The notes below the pieces were generated by a model. That model made no database searches. It saw only the letters and a list, made by a program, of their open reading frames with translations, and was not told where the DNA came from. From Candidatus Binatota bacterium (lineage in GTDB: Bacteria; Desulfobacterota; Binatia; Bin18), in the NCBI GenBank assembly GCA_011523315.1, contig WTHE01000016.1, positions 1-9,046 of the forward strand: DNA of 9,046 nucleotides. Reading direction: 5' to 3'. The position numbers and the translations under genes were made by a program. Below, in pieces: positions 1 through 6,710 of this stretch. The number at the start of each line of letters is the position of its first letter. Position 1 is the stretch's first letter.

Positions 1-653
1 CCTCGGCCTTTTCTGATACTATCCTCCGGCACAAACTTTCCCGCCTCTGATAGCTGTCGGACAAAATAATATCCTTCCAGCATCCGACTCACTGTCCGAT
101 GTTCGTCGCCAATCATTTTAGAAACGTCCGATACTGTTAGTCCACTGCTCTCGACAACTTGTGCGACCCATGAGGCTTTGGCATAGGAATCCCAGGACAG
201 AGTAGAAGCTATGTGCCTCACGCCCAAATAAGATAAGATAGCACTATGGTGCTCGCCCGGTGCGAAGATGATCGCTGGGACTGGATCGATTCGTGGTTCT
301 TCATTCTCTTTCCATAATTGGTAAAATTTCTCGGAGCGAGTCCTTTGGTTGGATGCCCGTTTGTCTCGCGTTATGATGAGACAGGCAGCCAAGCGGCGAT
401 TACCCTCGACGACCACTGATTCGTTTGAATCGGGGAGTCTACGGCAAACTAGCGGCTCTGCTTCAAAATAGCCATTAACTGCTAGAGAGCTGAGAACGTC
501 GTCCACGCCGAATTTCTCGACAATATGGTCAAGTATTTGCTCTTGACTGGCACTCGTTTCCTGAGAACCGAATCTCGGATTGTCGCCGTCGAGAAGCAGA
601 TGCTCCAGCGAGACATCTTCAACTCTTCTACCTTCAGCTTCTTGTGCAGCCAT
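1..653 (-). CDS. ParB-like nuclease-fold/HTH protein, C-terminus cut by window edge
   Basis: I translated this frame by hand: 217 codons run from ATG at 653 to the left edge with no stop, so the gene is partial at its 3' end. Residues 22-28 read DGDNPRF and residues 80-90 read VVVEGNRRLAA; together these are the signature of the ParB/Srx N-terminal fold (the ParB box with a G-x-RR core). Residues about 160-195 form a predicted helix-turn-helix (GLTVSDVSKMIGDEHRTVSR), as in the central DNA-binding part of ParB-like proteins. AAAGGAT lies 6 nt upstream of the ATG. It is not a canonical chromosomal ParB: no parA or parS is visible, and the spacing of motifs suggests one of the stand-alone ParB-domain proteins found on mobile or accessory regions. 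Codon use (AGA, TTA, CTA, ATA) and base composition (about 48% GC in the first 240 bases) differ from the GC-rich genes to the right, suggesting transfer. Whether it acts as a nuclease/NTPase or as a regulator is unknown. Confidence 0.75.
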   Translation of the reverse strand, partial: MAAQEAEGRRVEDVSLEHLLLDGDNPRFGSQETSASQEQILDHIVEKFGVDDVLSSLAVNGYFEAEPLVCRRLPDSNESVVVEGNRRLAACLIITRDKRASNQRTRSEKFYQLWKENEEPRIDPVPAIIFAPGEHHSAILSYLGVRHIASTLSWDSYAKASWVAQVVESSGLTVSDVSKMIGDEHRTVSRMLEGYYFVRQLSEAGKFVPEDSIRKGR

Positions 654-767
654 TTTCTATCCTTTGTGGCAAATATCGTTGTCCCTGGAACCAGCGTTTG
701 TCCGTCTGCCAACCAGGCCCGCAGGTCAGATTAGCAAAGCGTAAGCCGACCTTCCCAGATCCTGACC
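654..767. other. Intergenic gap between the 96-aa gene and the ParB-like gene
   Basis: This 114-bp stretch separates two same-strand genes. It holds the Shine-Dalgarno AAAGGAT for the ParB-like gene close to position 660. I see no convincing -35/-10 pair on the minus strand, so the ParB-like gene may be read from the promoter of the upstream 96-residue gene. A weak imperfect inverted repeat (GGTCAGAT near 724 and ATCCTGACC near 759) is too loose to call a terminator. Confidence 0.4.
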
Positions 768-1058
768 CTATGGGTTCATCAGGTCGGGGTCTTCGACTCC
801 GGCCAGGATAAGAAAGCCTTCGCTCAGCAGGATGTCTATACTCTTCTCCGCCACTTGGCTACTCAGTCTATCGCGCTGGTCTTCTGTCATCGTGGCAGGT
901 GAAGTGATCCAGATATGAGCGTCTTCTGTTTCGTAACGGACGAACGAAATCTCGAGACGGGCATCAGGGCACAGGTCATGAATGTAACGGCTGAAGCTTG
1001 TGACCGCTGTGTCAAGGCGGGTGCGATAATCAAGAACTGTCTGGAGTGGCTGTGTCAT
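768..1058 (-). CDS. Small uncharacterised alpha/beta protein (96 aa)
   Basis: I do not recognise the family. The ATG at 1058 is preferred over an upstream in-frame TTG at 1076 because GGGGAG lies 7 nt before it; the resulting protein starts MTQPLQTVLDYR. It is acidic and soluble, with no signal peptide or membrane segment. Predicted order: an N-terminal helix (about residues 5-30), two strands around 34-41 (LEISFVRY) and 46-52 (DAHIWIT), a charged helix at about 58-78, then a hydrophobic strand at about 79-88 (SEGFLILAGV). The alternating hydrophobic pattern, moderate GC and good ribosome-binding site argue that it is a real gene. It lies upstream of and co-directional with the ParB-like gene, so the two may form a small operon. 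It could be an accessory or immunity-type partner, but that is only inference from position. Confidence 0.65.
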   Translation of the reverse strand: MTQPLQTVLDYRTRLDTAVTSFSRYIHDLCPDARLEISFVRYETEDAHIWITSPATMTEDQRDRLSSQVAEKSIDILLSEGFLILAGVEDPDLMNP

Positions 1059-1064
1059 GCGAGG

Positions 1065-1071
1065 TCTCCCC
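1065..1071 (-). promoter_or_regulatory. Ribosome-binding site deciding the start of the 96-aa gene
   Basis: The minus strand reads GGGGAGA here, 6 nt before ATG at 1058. The alternative TTG start at 1076 would place this site inside the coding region and has only an AT-rich tract upstream, so the shorter form is favoured. Confidence 0.55.
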
Positions 1072-1108
1072 GACAATTTTTATTCTCTCCCGCTCATCCC
1101 TCTAGCGC

Positions 1109-1137
1109 ACTGTACCAGCCGCCATCCGAGGCGACAA
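1109..1137 (-). promoter_or_regulatory. Candidate sigma70-type promoter for the 96-aa gene
   Basis: On the minus strand TTGTCG (1132-1137) and TACAGT (1109-1114) are separated by exactly 17 bp. They match the -35 and -10 consensus at 4 of 6 positions each. The expected transcript would start near 1102 and have a leader of about 44 nt. The call rests on pattern only. Confidence 0.4.
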
Positions 1138-1195
1138 GTTTGGAGGCCGAAGTCGGGTCGGCATGACTCTCACTGTTTCTCAGAGGACAGAGCAG

Positions 1196-1855
1196 TCAGC
1201 CTGAAACGGGCTTCGTTTTTTGACCGAGCAGGATGGCCGGCAGGTCACGGATTGACTGCACGACGCGACTGGCATGCGAGAAGTCCTGGGACTGCGTGAA
1301 CGCGTGTTCGATCACGATGCACTCAAGACCGGCGGCCACCGCCGAGCGCAGGCCGCGCTCGGAATCCTCAATTGCAATCGCCTCGTGGGGCTGAGCCCCG
1401 AAGCGCTCCAGGGCCGTCAGATAGGGATCGGGGGCCGGCTTGCTGCGCGCATAATCTCCGTTGGCAACGACAAAGTCCATGTAGGACACAATCGTCCGGT
1501 CCTGGTGGATCAGGCCAAAGTCGGCCTTCTTGGCCGTGGTCACAATCGCCATGGAAAAGAACGCTGACAGCTCGGCCAGCACGTCCAGCACGCCCGGAAT
1601 CTCAATGTCCTCGGTCCGCAGACGTTCCTGATAGTAGCGGTCCCGGTTGCGGCGGTGGACGGCGATGACATCCTCCGAGACGCCCCGCTGCCTGGCCAGC
1701 TCCCACATCGTCTGACCGCTGGTCGTGTGCGCCACGTATTCGTCTTTATCAAAATATATCCCGAGTTCGGCCAGGGCCTTTTGGGTCGAGACAAAGTACC
1801 AGTGTTCGGTGTCGACCAACACGCCGTCGTGGTCCCACAGAATATATTTCAGCAT
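1196..1855 (-). CDS. HAD-superfamily hydrolase, phosphoglycolate phosphatase/beta-PGM-like
   Basis: A 219-residue haloacid dehalogenase-fold phosphohydrolase, probably cytoplasmic, of the size usual for subfamily I enzymes with a helical cap. All four motifs are present. Motif I is D8-H-D10-G at the extreme N-terminus (LWDHDGVLVDTE), motif II is the Thr pair at 106-107 (IVTTAKK), motif III is K139 (RSKPAPDPY), and motif IV is E163-D164 (AIEDSERG). The cap lies between residues 15 and about 85. The start at MLKYILWDHDG is fixed by motif I; an open frame extends upstream but would only add GC-rich leader sequence. It is the last gene of the operon, 44 nt after the SnoaL-like gene, and that gap holds a stem-loop. 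It has no purine-rich Shine-Dalgarno: the bases before ATG are CCCCTCCCC, so translation is probably weak or unusual. The substrate (a phosphomonoester or sugar phosphate) is unknown. Confidence 0.85.
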   Translation of the reverse strand: MLKYILWDHDGVLVDTEHWYFVSTQKALAELGIYFDKDEYVAHTTSGQTMWELARQRGVSEDVIAVHRRNRDRYYQERLRTEDIEIPGVLDVLAELSAFFSMAIVTTAKKADFGLIHQDRTIVSYMDFVVANGDYARSKPAPDPYLTALERFGAQPHEAIAIEDSERGLRSAVAAGLECIVIEHAFTQSQDFSHASRVVQSIRDLPAILLGQKTKPVSG

Positions 1856-1865
1856 GGGGAGGGGT

Positions 1866-1889
1866 TCGGCCGGACGCGGGCCCGGCCGG
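1866..1889 (-). other. GC-rich intercistronic stem-loop before the HAD gene
   Basis: GGCCGG at 1868-1873 pairs with CCGGCC at 1882-1887 around an 8-nt loop. One further C-G pair (1867/1888) gives a 7-bp all-GC stem. It lies inside the 44-nt gap between the SnoaL-like stop and the HAD start. No U-run follows on the minus strand, so it is not a typical intrinsic terminator; an mRNA-stability or processing role is possible. Confidence 0.4.
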
Positions 1890-1899
1890 TGTCGGCTCT

Positions 1900-2358
1900 T
1901 CAGGCTTTGTCGGCCCAGCTCTTTTCGTAATCGGTAGTCATCCGTCCGCGCGCCCGCAGGTGCTGAATCTTCCACTCCCCGTTCAGCTTGACATAGTCGT
2001 CCTGGTAGCGGGCGGCCAGCCACTTGGCCTGGTTGTTTTTGTAGAACGTGAACGGCCCGAAAAAGTACCAGATGCCGGTCGCCCGGTCGCCGTCGATCTT
2101 GATGACCGGGTTCAGCACCTGGTGCTGGGAGAAGCTGATCAGGGTCTGGAATTTCTTGAACAGCTCACGAATGGCCGCATGCCCCTGGGCTTTGCCGAAA
2201 CCGGCGCCTTCCCAGATACCATCCTCGGCGAAAATCGTGGTGATACGGTCGGGATTATGGTCGTCGTCGCAGATGTCGCAGTATTCGGCCTTGAGCTGCT
2301 TGATGGCCTCGATGTCTTCCATGCGGGTCAGTCGTTGTTCGAGTTCGGTCGTGTCCAT
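1900..2358 (-). CDS. SnoaL-like/NTF2-fold protein
   Basis: A 152-residue protein of the NTF2-like superfamily, closest to the SnoaL_4 type, which includes small cyclases, dehydratases, isomerases and many uncharacterised companions of catabolic enzymes. The N-terminal helix and family pattern are clear: residues 14-34 (EDIEAIKQLKAEYCDICDDD), followed by IFAEDGIWEG at about 42-51. A conserved-looking His (H79, in SFSQHQVLNP) precedes the KIDGDRATGIWYF strand, and the terminal strand is LNGEWKIQHLRAR (about 125-137). AGGAGG at 2365-2370, 6 nt before ATG 2358, fixes the start; the longer frame up to 2412 would overlap the upstream gene needlessly. It lies 13 nt after the amidohydrolase-2 stop, so the two are transcribed and probably translated together. 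It likely acts on the same small molecule as its neighbours; the reaction is not predictable. Confidence 0.85.
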   Translation of the reverse strand: MDTTELEQRLTRMEDIEAIKQLKAEYCDICDDDHNPDRITTIFAEDGIWEGAGFGKAQGHAAIRELFKKFQTLISFSQHQVLNPVIKIDGDRATGIWYFFGPFTFYKNNQAKWLAARYQDDYVKLNGEWKIQHLRARGRMTTDYEKSWADKA

Positions 2359-2371
2359 TGGGGTCCTCCTG

Positions 2372-3478
2372 TCAGCCGACTTCAATGCCATACAGGCGCC
2401 TGGCGTTGTCAAACACGATATTGCGCGTCACCTCGGCCGGGATATCGGCAAAATGCTGGTTAATAATCTCGAGCGAATGGGGGAAGGTCGAGTCGGCGTG
2501 GGGAAAGTCCGACGCCCACATATAGTTATGTTGGCCGAAGAACCGCCACGTCGCCGGGCCGATCGGGTCGTCCTGGAAGGTGCCCCAGATGTTGCGCCGC
2601 ACGTACTCGCTGGGTTTGAGCGGCAGGCGCCTGGTATCCGGGATCTTGGCGTGCACGTGGTCGAGCCGATGCACCCAGTTCGGCATCCAGCCCACGTCAT
2701 TCTCGGCCGAGACCATCTTCAGCTCGGGGAAGCGCTCGAACACGCCGCCGTACACCATCCGGGTCAGGCACTGCTCGACAACGTGGATGACATGAATCTG
2801 GAGGTCGGCCGGAGTCGGCATGGCTGCGGTGCGCGGCATGCCGGACACCAGGGGTTTGTGCAGCGAGATGGGCAGCCCGGCCTCGGCACACACCTGCCAC
2901 AGCGGCTCGAAGCGCTCGTCGCTGTAGGGCAGCTCCAACGTGTCGGAGGCCAGGATCAGGACGCCCTTGAGGCCGAGCTTGGCACAGCGCTCAATCTCCG
3001 ACACGTCGGGCAGGGCGCTGAGCGGATACAGCCCGATGCCGACCAGACGCTGCGGGTCGTGGGCGCAGAACTCGGCCAGCCAGTCGTTATACACGCGCAG
3101 ACACGCCTGTTGCAGTTCGCCGTCCGGCATGCCCAGCAGGACGATGCCCAGGCTGGAATACAAGACCTCGGCCACCACGCCATCCAGGTCCTGATCCTTC
3201 AGCCGTTCGACCGGGTCCCAGCCGCTGGGCCGGGCAGCCTCGTAGCCGCTCTGCATGTGTGCGCGCAGCGCATCGCCGCTGCGGCCGGCGGCAAATACAC
3301 CGGCCACCGTCAGCGGATGAATGCCGGGTCCGACAAACACATACGGCGCGGCCTTGGACTGCTCGTTTTTGACGACCCGCGGGGCGTCGTCACGATATTT
3401 GCGGTCGAGTCGTTCGAGCCACAGGTCACCCGGCTCGACCATATGCGAATCGGCTGAAATCACATGTTGTATCGACAT
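2372..3478 (-). CDS. Amidohydrolase-2 family metal-dependent hydrolase/decarboxylase-like
   Basis: A 368-residue TIM-barrel protein of the amidohydrolase_2 family, which contains ACMSD, gamma-resorcylate decarboxylase and many uncharacterised enzymes. The N-terminal motif is ISADSHMVEPGDLW (residues 7-20), with D10-x-H12 in place of the classical HxH. Other marks are H207 (ISLHKP), SAENDVGWMPNW (257-268, the position where ACMSD carries AHGGG), and WASDFPHADSTFPHS (321-335) with the probable catalytic Asp D324. This set defines a large, poorly studied subfamily common in environmental bacteria. There is no signal peptide, so it is cytoplasmic. The Shine-Dalgarno GAGGGAG overlaps the stop codon of the preceding gene (TGAGGGAG), and the gap is 13 nt, giving translational coupling. 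It could be a C-C decarboxylase or a C-N/C-O hydrolase; context with a D-aminoacylase-like enzyme does not decide this. Confidence 0.88.
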   Translation of the reverse strand: MSIQHVISADSHMVEPGDLWLERLDRKYRDDAPRVVKNEQSKAAPYVFVGPGIHPLTVAGVFAAGRSGDALRAHMQSGYEAARPSGWDPVERLKDQDLDGVVAEVLYSSLGIVLLGMPDGELQQACLRVYNDWLAEFCAHDPQRLVGIGLYPLSALPDVSEIERCAKLGLKGVLILASDTLELPYSDERFEPLWQVCAEAGLPISLHKPLVSGMPRTAAMPTPADLQIHVIHVVEQCLTRMVYGGVFERFPELKMVSAENDVGWMPNWVHRLDHVHAKIPDTRRLPLKPSEYVRRNIWGTFQDDPIGPATWRFFGQHNYMWASDFPHADSTFPHSLEIINQHFADIPAEVTRNIVFDNARRLYGIEVG

Positions 3479-3491
3479 GGCGCGTTCTCCC

Positions 3492-5183
3492 TCAGGCCGG
3501 CTGCCCGCCTCGGATGACCTGACCGGGCAGGACGCCGGTCTGGCGTTGTCCTTCGTACAAGACCTGACCGTTGACGATGGTGTACTGAATACCTTCGGCC
3601 TGGGTCACCAGACGGCGCCCGCCACCCGGCAAGTCCTGACGGACTTCCGGACGCTCGGGGGAGTCGATGGTGTTCAGGTCAAACACGGTAATGTCGGCAG
3701 CCAGCCCGACCCGCAGCGCGCCACGGTCGTTGATGCCGAAGAACTGGGCCGGTTCGGCAGTGATGCGCCGTACCGCGTGTTCGACGCTCAGCGCCTGCTT
3801 GTCGCGCACGAAAGTCCCCAGCAGATAGCTCGGGTAGCCGGCGTTGCACAGCATGTCCACGTGCGCTCCGCCGTCAGAGATACCGATCAGCGTGCGCGGG
3901 TCGCTGAATTTTTTTGCCACCCGCTCCTCGTTGATGTCGAGCAGCGGCAGCATGTAGTCGAGACCCAGGTCGTCCTCAAGGGCGATATCGAAAAAGGCGT
4001 CCAGGGGCGCCACTCCGCGCTGCTGGGCGATGTCGGCAATCGTCTTCCACTCAAGCGCCTTGAGCGCCGGGCTGGTGACTTCCTTCACCTTGGTCCGTTG
4101 CCAGATGTCATGAAAGACCGTGCTGCGCTCCAGCTCGGCCCCAAACGCGCGACGGAACTCGGGGTCGGCATAGGTGCGTTTCTGATCCTCGGGCGTGGCC
4201 TCGCCGAACACCGGCTTGGTCGAACGCATGGCGGCAAACAGGAACGGGTTGCGCAGATTGAACTCCACCACCAGCGGCCGTACCGCCACCTGGGGTCGGC
4301 TGCCGCGTTCGAGCAGCGGGGCGACGCGCTCCAGGGTGGTGGTCCACGCCTCGGGATCGTCATCGCGGTCGCGCAGATTGAGCCAGGTGACCGGCCGCTC
4401 GCTCTCGGAAACCAGCAGCTCCAGCAGCGCGTACTCCCTGTCGGACACCGCGCTGGGCTTTCTGGTCAGAGCCACCTCAATCGTCCCCTGGCCGCGTTCC
4501 CGCAGCAGGCTGGCGTAGGCGCGCAGTTCGTCATGACTGGCCAGCCGACAGGCCAGGGGCTGAGCCTTGTAGCCGAGATGCTGGGGCAGAACGGTCAGCG
4601 ACAGGCCCAGGGCACCGGCCCCAAGCGCCTCGTCCAGCAGGCTGCGAATCTGCGCGGTTTCGGCCGCCGTGGCCTCGCGCTCCATGGCCTCATTGCCCAT
4701 CACAAACTGGCGGAAGGGTGACAGGGCGGCCAGAAAGCCGACATTGATGCCCAGCCCACGCTGAGCCGCAGCGTCCATATACTGGGGAAAGCTCTCCCAG
4801 TCCCAGGGCAGCCCCTTGTTCAGCACCTCATACGGAATGGCCTCGACGTGGACCAGATTGGAGGTGGCGATATCCCGTTCGGCGGGCTTGCACGGCGCCA
4901 GCCCAACGCCACAGTTGCCCACAATCACGCTGGTCACCCCGTGCCACGACGAGCAGGTGATCAGCGGGTCCCAGCATAGCTGGGCGTCGTAGTGGGTGTG
5001 GGGGTCGATAAAGCCGGGCGCGACAATCAGGTCGGACGCGTCGATCACCCGCGCGGCGCTGCCCGTGACCTTGCCCAGCTCGACGATACGCCCCCTGCTC
5101 ACCGCCAGGTCGGCTCGAAAGCCGGGCGCGCCACTGCCGTCAACGATGGTTCCGTTCTTAATGACAATGTCATACTCGGCCAT
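3492..5183 (-). CDS. D-aminoacylase-type amidohydrolase (amidohydrolase_3 family), paralogue 1
   Basis: A 563-residue cytoplasmic enzyme of the N-acyl-D-amino-acid deacylase/dihydroorotase-like group. The N-terminal beta-sandwich strand set (MAEYDIVIKNGTIVDG) leads into the metal motif APGFIDPHTHYD (H62-x-H64). GNCGVGLAP follows with C91, then the late barrel motif ISDGGAH with D437, then a C-terminal sandwich ending YTIVNGQVLYEGQ. In Alcaligenes D-aminoacylase two further His ligands occur in y-T-H-x-R and i-S-H-x-K motifs. Here the corresponding segments read TIEVALT (234-240) and VTWLNLR (265-271), so both are missing. ATG 5183 is chosen because AAGGAGGG lies 7 nt upstream; a longer frame to 5222 would run through the promoter region. 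It is the first gene of a four-gene operon and is divergent from the MFS transporter. Hydrolysis of an N-acyl amino acid or cyclic amide is the family expectation, not shown. Confidence 0.9.
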   Translation of the reverse strand: MAEYDIVIKNGTIVDGSGAPGFRADLAVSRGRIVELGKVTGSAARVIDASDLIVAPGFIDPHTHYDAQLCWDPLITCSSWHGVTSVIVGNCGVGLAPCKPAERDIATSNLVHVEAIPYEVLNKGLPWDWESFPQYMDAAAQRGLGINVGFLAALSPFRQFVMGNEAMEREATAAETAQIRSLLDEALGAGALGLSLTVLPQHLGYKAQPLACRLASHDELRAYASLLRERGQGTIEVALTRKPSAVSDREYALLELLVSESERPVTWLNLRDRDDDPEAWTTTLERVAPLLERGSRPQVAVRPLVVEFNLRNPFLFAAMRSTKPVFGEATPEDQKRTYADPEFRRAFGAELERSTVFHDIWQRTKVKEVTSPALKALEWKTIADIAQQRGVAPLDAFFDIALEDDLGLDYMLPLLDINEERVAKKFSDPRTLIGISDGGAHVDMLCNAGYPSYLLGTFVRDKQALSVEHAVRRITAEPAQFFGINDRGALRVGLAADITVFDLNTIDSPERPEVRQDLPGGGRRLVTQAEGIQYTIVNGQVLYEGQRQTGVLPGQVIRGGQPA

Positions 5184-5201
5184 GATTGGCCCTCCTTTAT
5201 T

Positions 5202-5224
5202 GAGTGCTGGATGCTTCCCCACTC
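5202..5224. promoter_or_regulatory. Possible operator-like inverted repeat at the operon start site
   Basis: GAGTG at 5202-5206 is mirrored by CACTC at 5220-5224, with a further GG/CC match inside. The repeat sits just downstream of the -10 box, where a repressor would block initiation. The arms are only 5 bp, so this is weak on its own; a comparable repeat occupies the equivalent place at the second promoter. Confidence 0.25.
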
Positions 5225-5255
5225 CGTTCTAGGAGATCGGCCCCCGGCCGTCAAC
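5207..5255 (-). repeat. Promoter-region repeat, copy 1 (homologous to 8506-8554)
   Basis: These 49 bp align without gaps to 8506-8554 at about two thirds identity. The best part is a 10-base identical block (plus strand TAGGAGATCG) covering the -10/spacer junction. GTCAAC at the -35 end is also identical, and the GGATG downstream of the start is shared. It suggests duplication of the promoter together with the paralogous gene. Confidence 0.6.
5226..5254 (-). promoter_or_regulatory. Sigma70-type promoter of the four-gene amidohydrolase operon
   Basis: On the minus strand TTGACG (5249-5254) and TAGAAC (5226-5231) are 17 bp apart. They match consensus at 5 of 6 and 4 of 6 positions. A transcript starting near 5219 would have a leader of about 36 nt that includes the AAGGAGGG ribosome-binding site. 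The same arrangement recurs upstream of paralogue 2, which strengthens the call. Confidence 0.6.
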
Positions 5256-5273
5256 AATTCGAGCACGGCTGGC

Positions 5274-5303
5274 TTGCCACGGTTGGAACTCTTGGGCTAG
5301 AGT
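5274..5303 (+). promoter_or_regulatory. Candidate promoter of the MFS transporter gene
   Basis: TTGCCA (5274-5279, 5 of 6 to consensus) and TAGAGT (5298-5303, 4 of 6) are separated by 18 bp on the plus strand. Its -35 box is 19 bp from the -35 box of the opposite operon promoter, so the two are back to back without overlap. The expected leader is about 17 nt and contains AGGGAGG. Confidence 0.4.
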
Positions 5304-5326
5304 CTGGACGTTTTTCAGGGAGGACC

Positions 5327-6685
5327 ATGTCAACACCTACGCCGACCCGGACCCGCTGGCTGATTATCGGCCTGCTGTACTGCACCTATGTGCTGATGTT
5401 CATTGACCGGATCAACATCTCGATTGCGGCCAAGTACATCATGCCCGAGTACGGCCTCAGCGAGGTGCAGTTCGGCTGGATTTTCAGCGCCTTCGTGTTT
5501 GGCTATGCCGTGTCCCAGATCCCGGGCGGCTGGCTGGGCGACCGCTTCGGCCCCAGGGGCGTGATGGCTGTGGCGATCCTGTGGTGGTCGTTTTTTACCG
5601 CTGTGACCGCGCTGGCCGGCGAGCTGTTTCTGGCCTCGTTCATCGGCATCGTGGGCTCGTTTCTGGTCGTCCGGGTGCTGATCGGCATCGGCGAGGCGGT
5701 CGCCCCGCCGAACGGCAACCGGGTGATCGCCAACTGGGCTGCGGCCCGGGAACGCGGCCTGGCGGTCGGCATTACGGTCAGCGGCAGCTCGCTGGGCGGA
5801 GCGCTGACGCCGCCCTTCATTGTCTGGGTGATGGTCACCTGGGGCTGGCGGGCAGCCTTTTATATTGCCGGCGCCGTCGGCATCGTCCTGGCCCTGGTGT
5901 GGTACTGGCTGGTTCGGGACCGGCCCGAGCAGCATCCGTGGGTGAACGCCGCAGAGCGGGAGTATATTGCCCCGGCATCGGCGGCTGAGGATGAGACCGA
6001 AGATGAACCCGGCGATGAATCCGAAGATGAATCTGAAGATGAATCCGACGCCGCCGGGCCGGCGCTCGGCCCTATTCCGTGGCGGGCGCTACTCAGCTCG
6101 CCGAGCCTGTGGCTGGTGACCGCCGCTTACACCGTACTCGGCTATATCGGCTACATCTATCTGTCGTGGTTCTACCTGTACCTGGTCAACGTGCTGCATT
6201 TTTCGGTCGAGAGTGGCGGGCTGTACGGCATGGCGCCGTTTGTGGCCGGGGCGATAGGCGCGCCGTTCGGCGGCTGGCTGACAGACCGTCTGAGCCAGCG
6301 TTTCGGCAAACGCGTCGGACGCTGTGGGGTCGGGTTTGTCAGCCTGCTGCTGACCGCCGGACTGATCGCTATCGGCGCCAGCGTGACAAACCCCTACCTG
6401 GCCGTGCTCTTCTTGGCGCTGGGAGCGGGAACCCTGTTTTTGGGGGTGGCGGCCTACTTTGCCACAACGATTGACCTGGCAAAAACCTATGCCGGCACGC
6501 TGGGCGGCTTCATGAACATGGGCGGCAATCTGGGTGGGACGCTGTCGCCAACCCTCACCCCGCTGCTGGCCCAGCACTACGGCTGGGACAGCGCGCTGTA
6601 CATGGCCGCCGGGCTGGCGGCCGTGGCCTCTCTGTTTTGGTTGGGAGTCCACCCCCAACGCCCCATCCGGCTGGAAGCGACGTAG
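5327..6685 (+). CDS. MFS transporter, ACS (anion:cation symporter)-like
   Basis: A 452-residue inner-membrane protein with 12 predicted membrane segments, roughly at 11-27, 47-69, 78-97, 99-121, 144-171, 173-196, 259-284, 298-316, 334-353, 356-381, 388-412 and 421-441. Family marks are FIDRINISIA at 26-35 after TM1, motif A GGWLGDRFGPRG at 67-78 in the TM2-TM3 loop, and RVLIGIGEAVAPPNGNRV (116-133) in TM4. These are typical of the ACS family that imports organic anions such as hexuronates, glucarate or phthalate. The central cytoplasmic loop carries an unusual acidic repeat (221-240, five four-residue units). ATG 5327 is chosen because AGGGAGG stands 3 nt before it, slightly close, and because TM1 begins at residue 11; the open frame reaching back to 5204 crosses the promoters. 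It is divergent from the amidohydrolase operon and probably supplies its substrate. Confidence 0.9.
   Translation: MSTPTPTRTRWLIIGLLYCTYVLMFIDRINISIAAKYIMPEYGLSEVQFGWIFSAFVFGYAVSQIPGGWLGDRFGPRGVMAVAILWWSFFTAVTALAGELFLASFIGIVGSFLVVRVLIGIGEAVAPPNGNRVIANWAAARERGLAVGITVSGSSLGGALTPPFIVWVMVTWGWRAAFYIAGAVGIVLALVWYWLVRDRPEQHPWVNAAEREYIAPASAAEDETEDEPGDESEDESEDESDAAGPALGPIPWRALLSSPSLWLVTAAYTVLGYIGYIYLSWFYLYLVNVLHFSVESGGLYGMAPFVAGAIGAPFGGWLTDRLSQRFGKRVGRCGVGFVSLLLTAGLIAIGASVTNPYLAVLFLALGAGTLFLGVAAYFATTIDLAKTYAGTLGGFMNMGGNLGGTLSPTLTPLLAQHYGWDSALYMAAGLAAVASLFWLGVHPQRPIRLEAT
5987..6046 (+). repeat. Five tandem 12-bp units encoding an acidic loop in the MFS protein
   Basis: Five in-frame units of the form GAA GAT GAA TCC occur: EDET, EDEP, GDES, EDES, EDES. 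The last three differ by only a few bases, so slippage expansion is likely recent. They code for residues 221-240 of the TM6-TM7 loop. Confidence 0.85.
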
Positions 6686-6710
6686 GGGATGGACGCAGGC
6701 GTGACAGCTC
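6686..6710. other. 25-bp convergent junction without visible terminator
   Basis: The stop codon of the MFS gene and that of amidohydrolase paralogue 2 face each other across 25 bp. I see no stem-loop with a T-run on either strand, so transcripts from both sides probably overlap or end by other means. Confidence 0.5.

Noticed and set aside
482..712. Minus-strand open frame of 76 codons overlapping the ParB-like gene
   Set aside because: The overlapping frame starting at 653 shows the ParB motifs and stays open to the edge, so this one is out of frame with a real gene.
1146..1162. Small hairpin (GCCGA/TCGGC) downstream of the HAD gene as a terminator
   Set aside because: The stem is only 5 bp and no T-run follows on the minus strand; it overlaps the upstream side of the next gene's promoter.
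2048..3457. Long plus-strand open frame (469 codons) opposite the amidohydrolase-2 and SnoaL-like genes
   Set aside because: Its sequence is low-complexity and Arg/His/Val-rich without family resemblance. It is antisense to two genes with clear motifs and ribosome-binding sites, and such frames are common in GC-rich DNA.
3321..4721. Plus-strand open frame of 466 codons opposite amidohydrolase paralogue 1
   Set aside because: It is a mirror of the real gene's codon bias and has no recognisable domain or ribosome-binding site.
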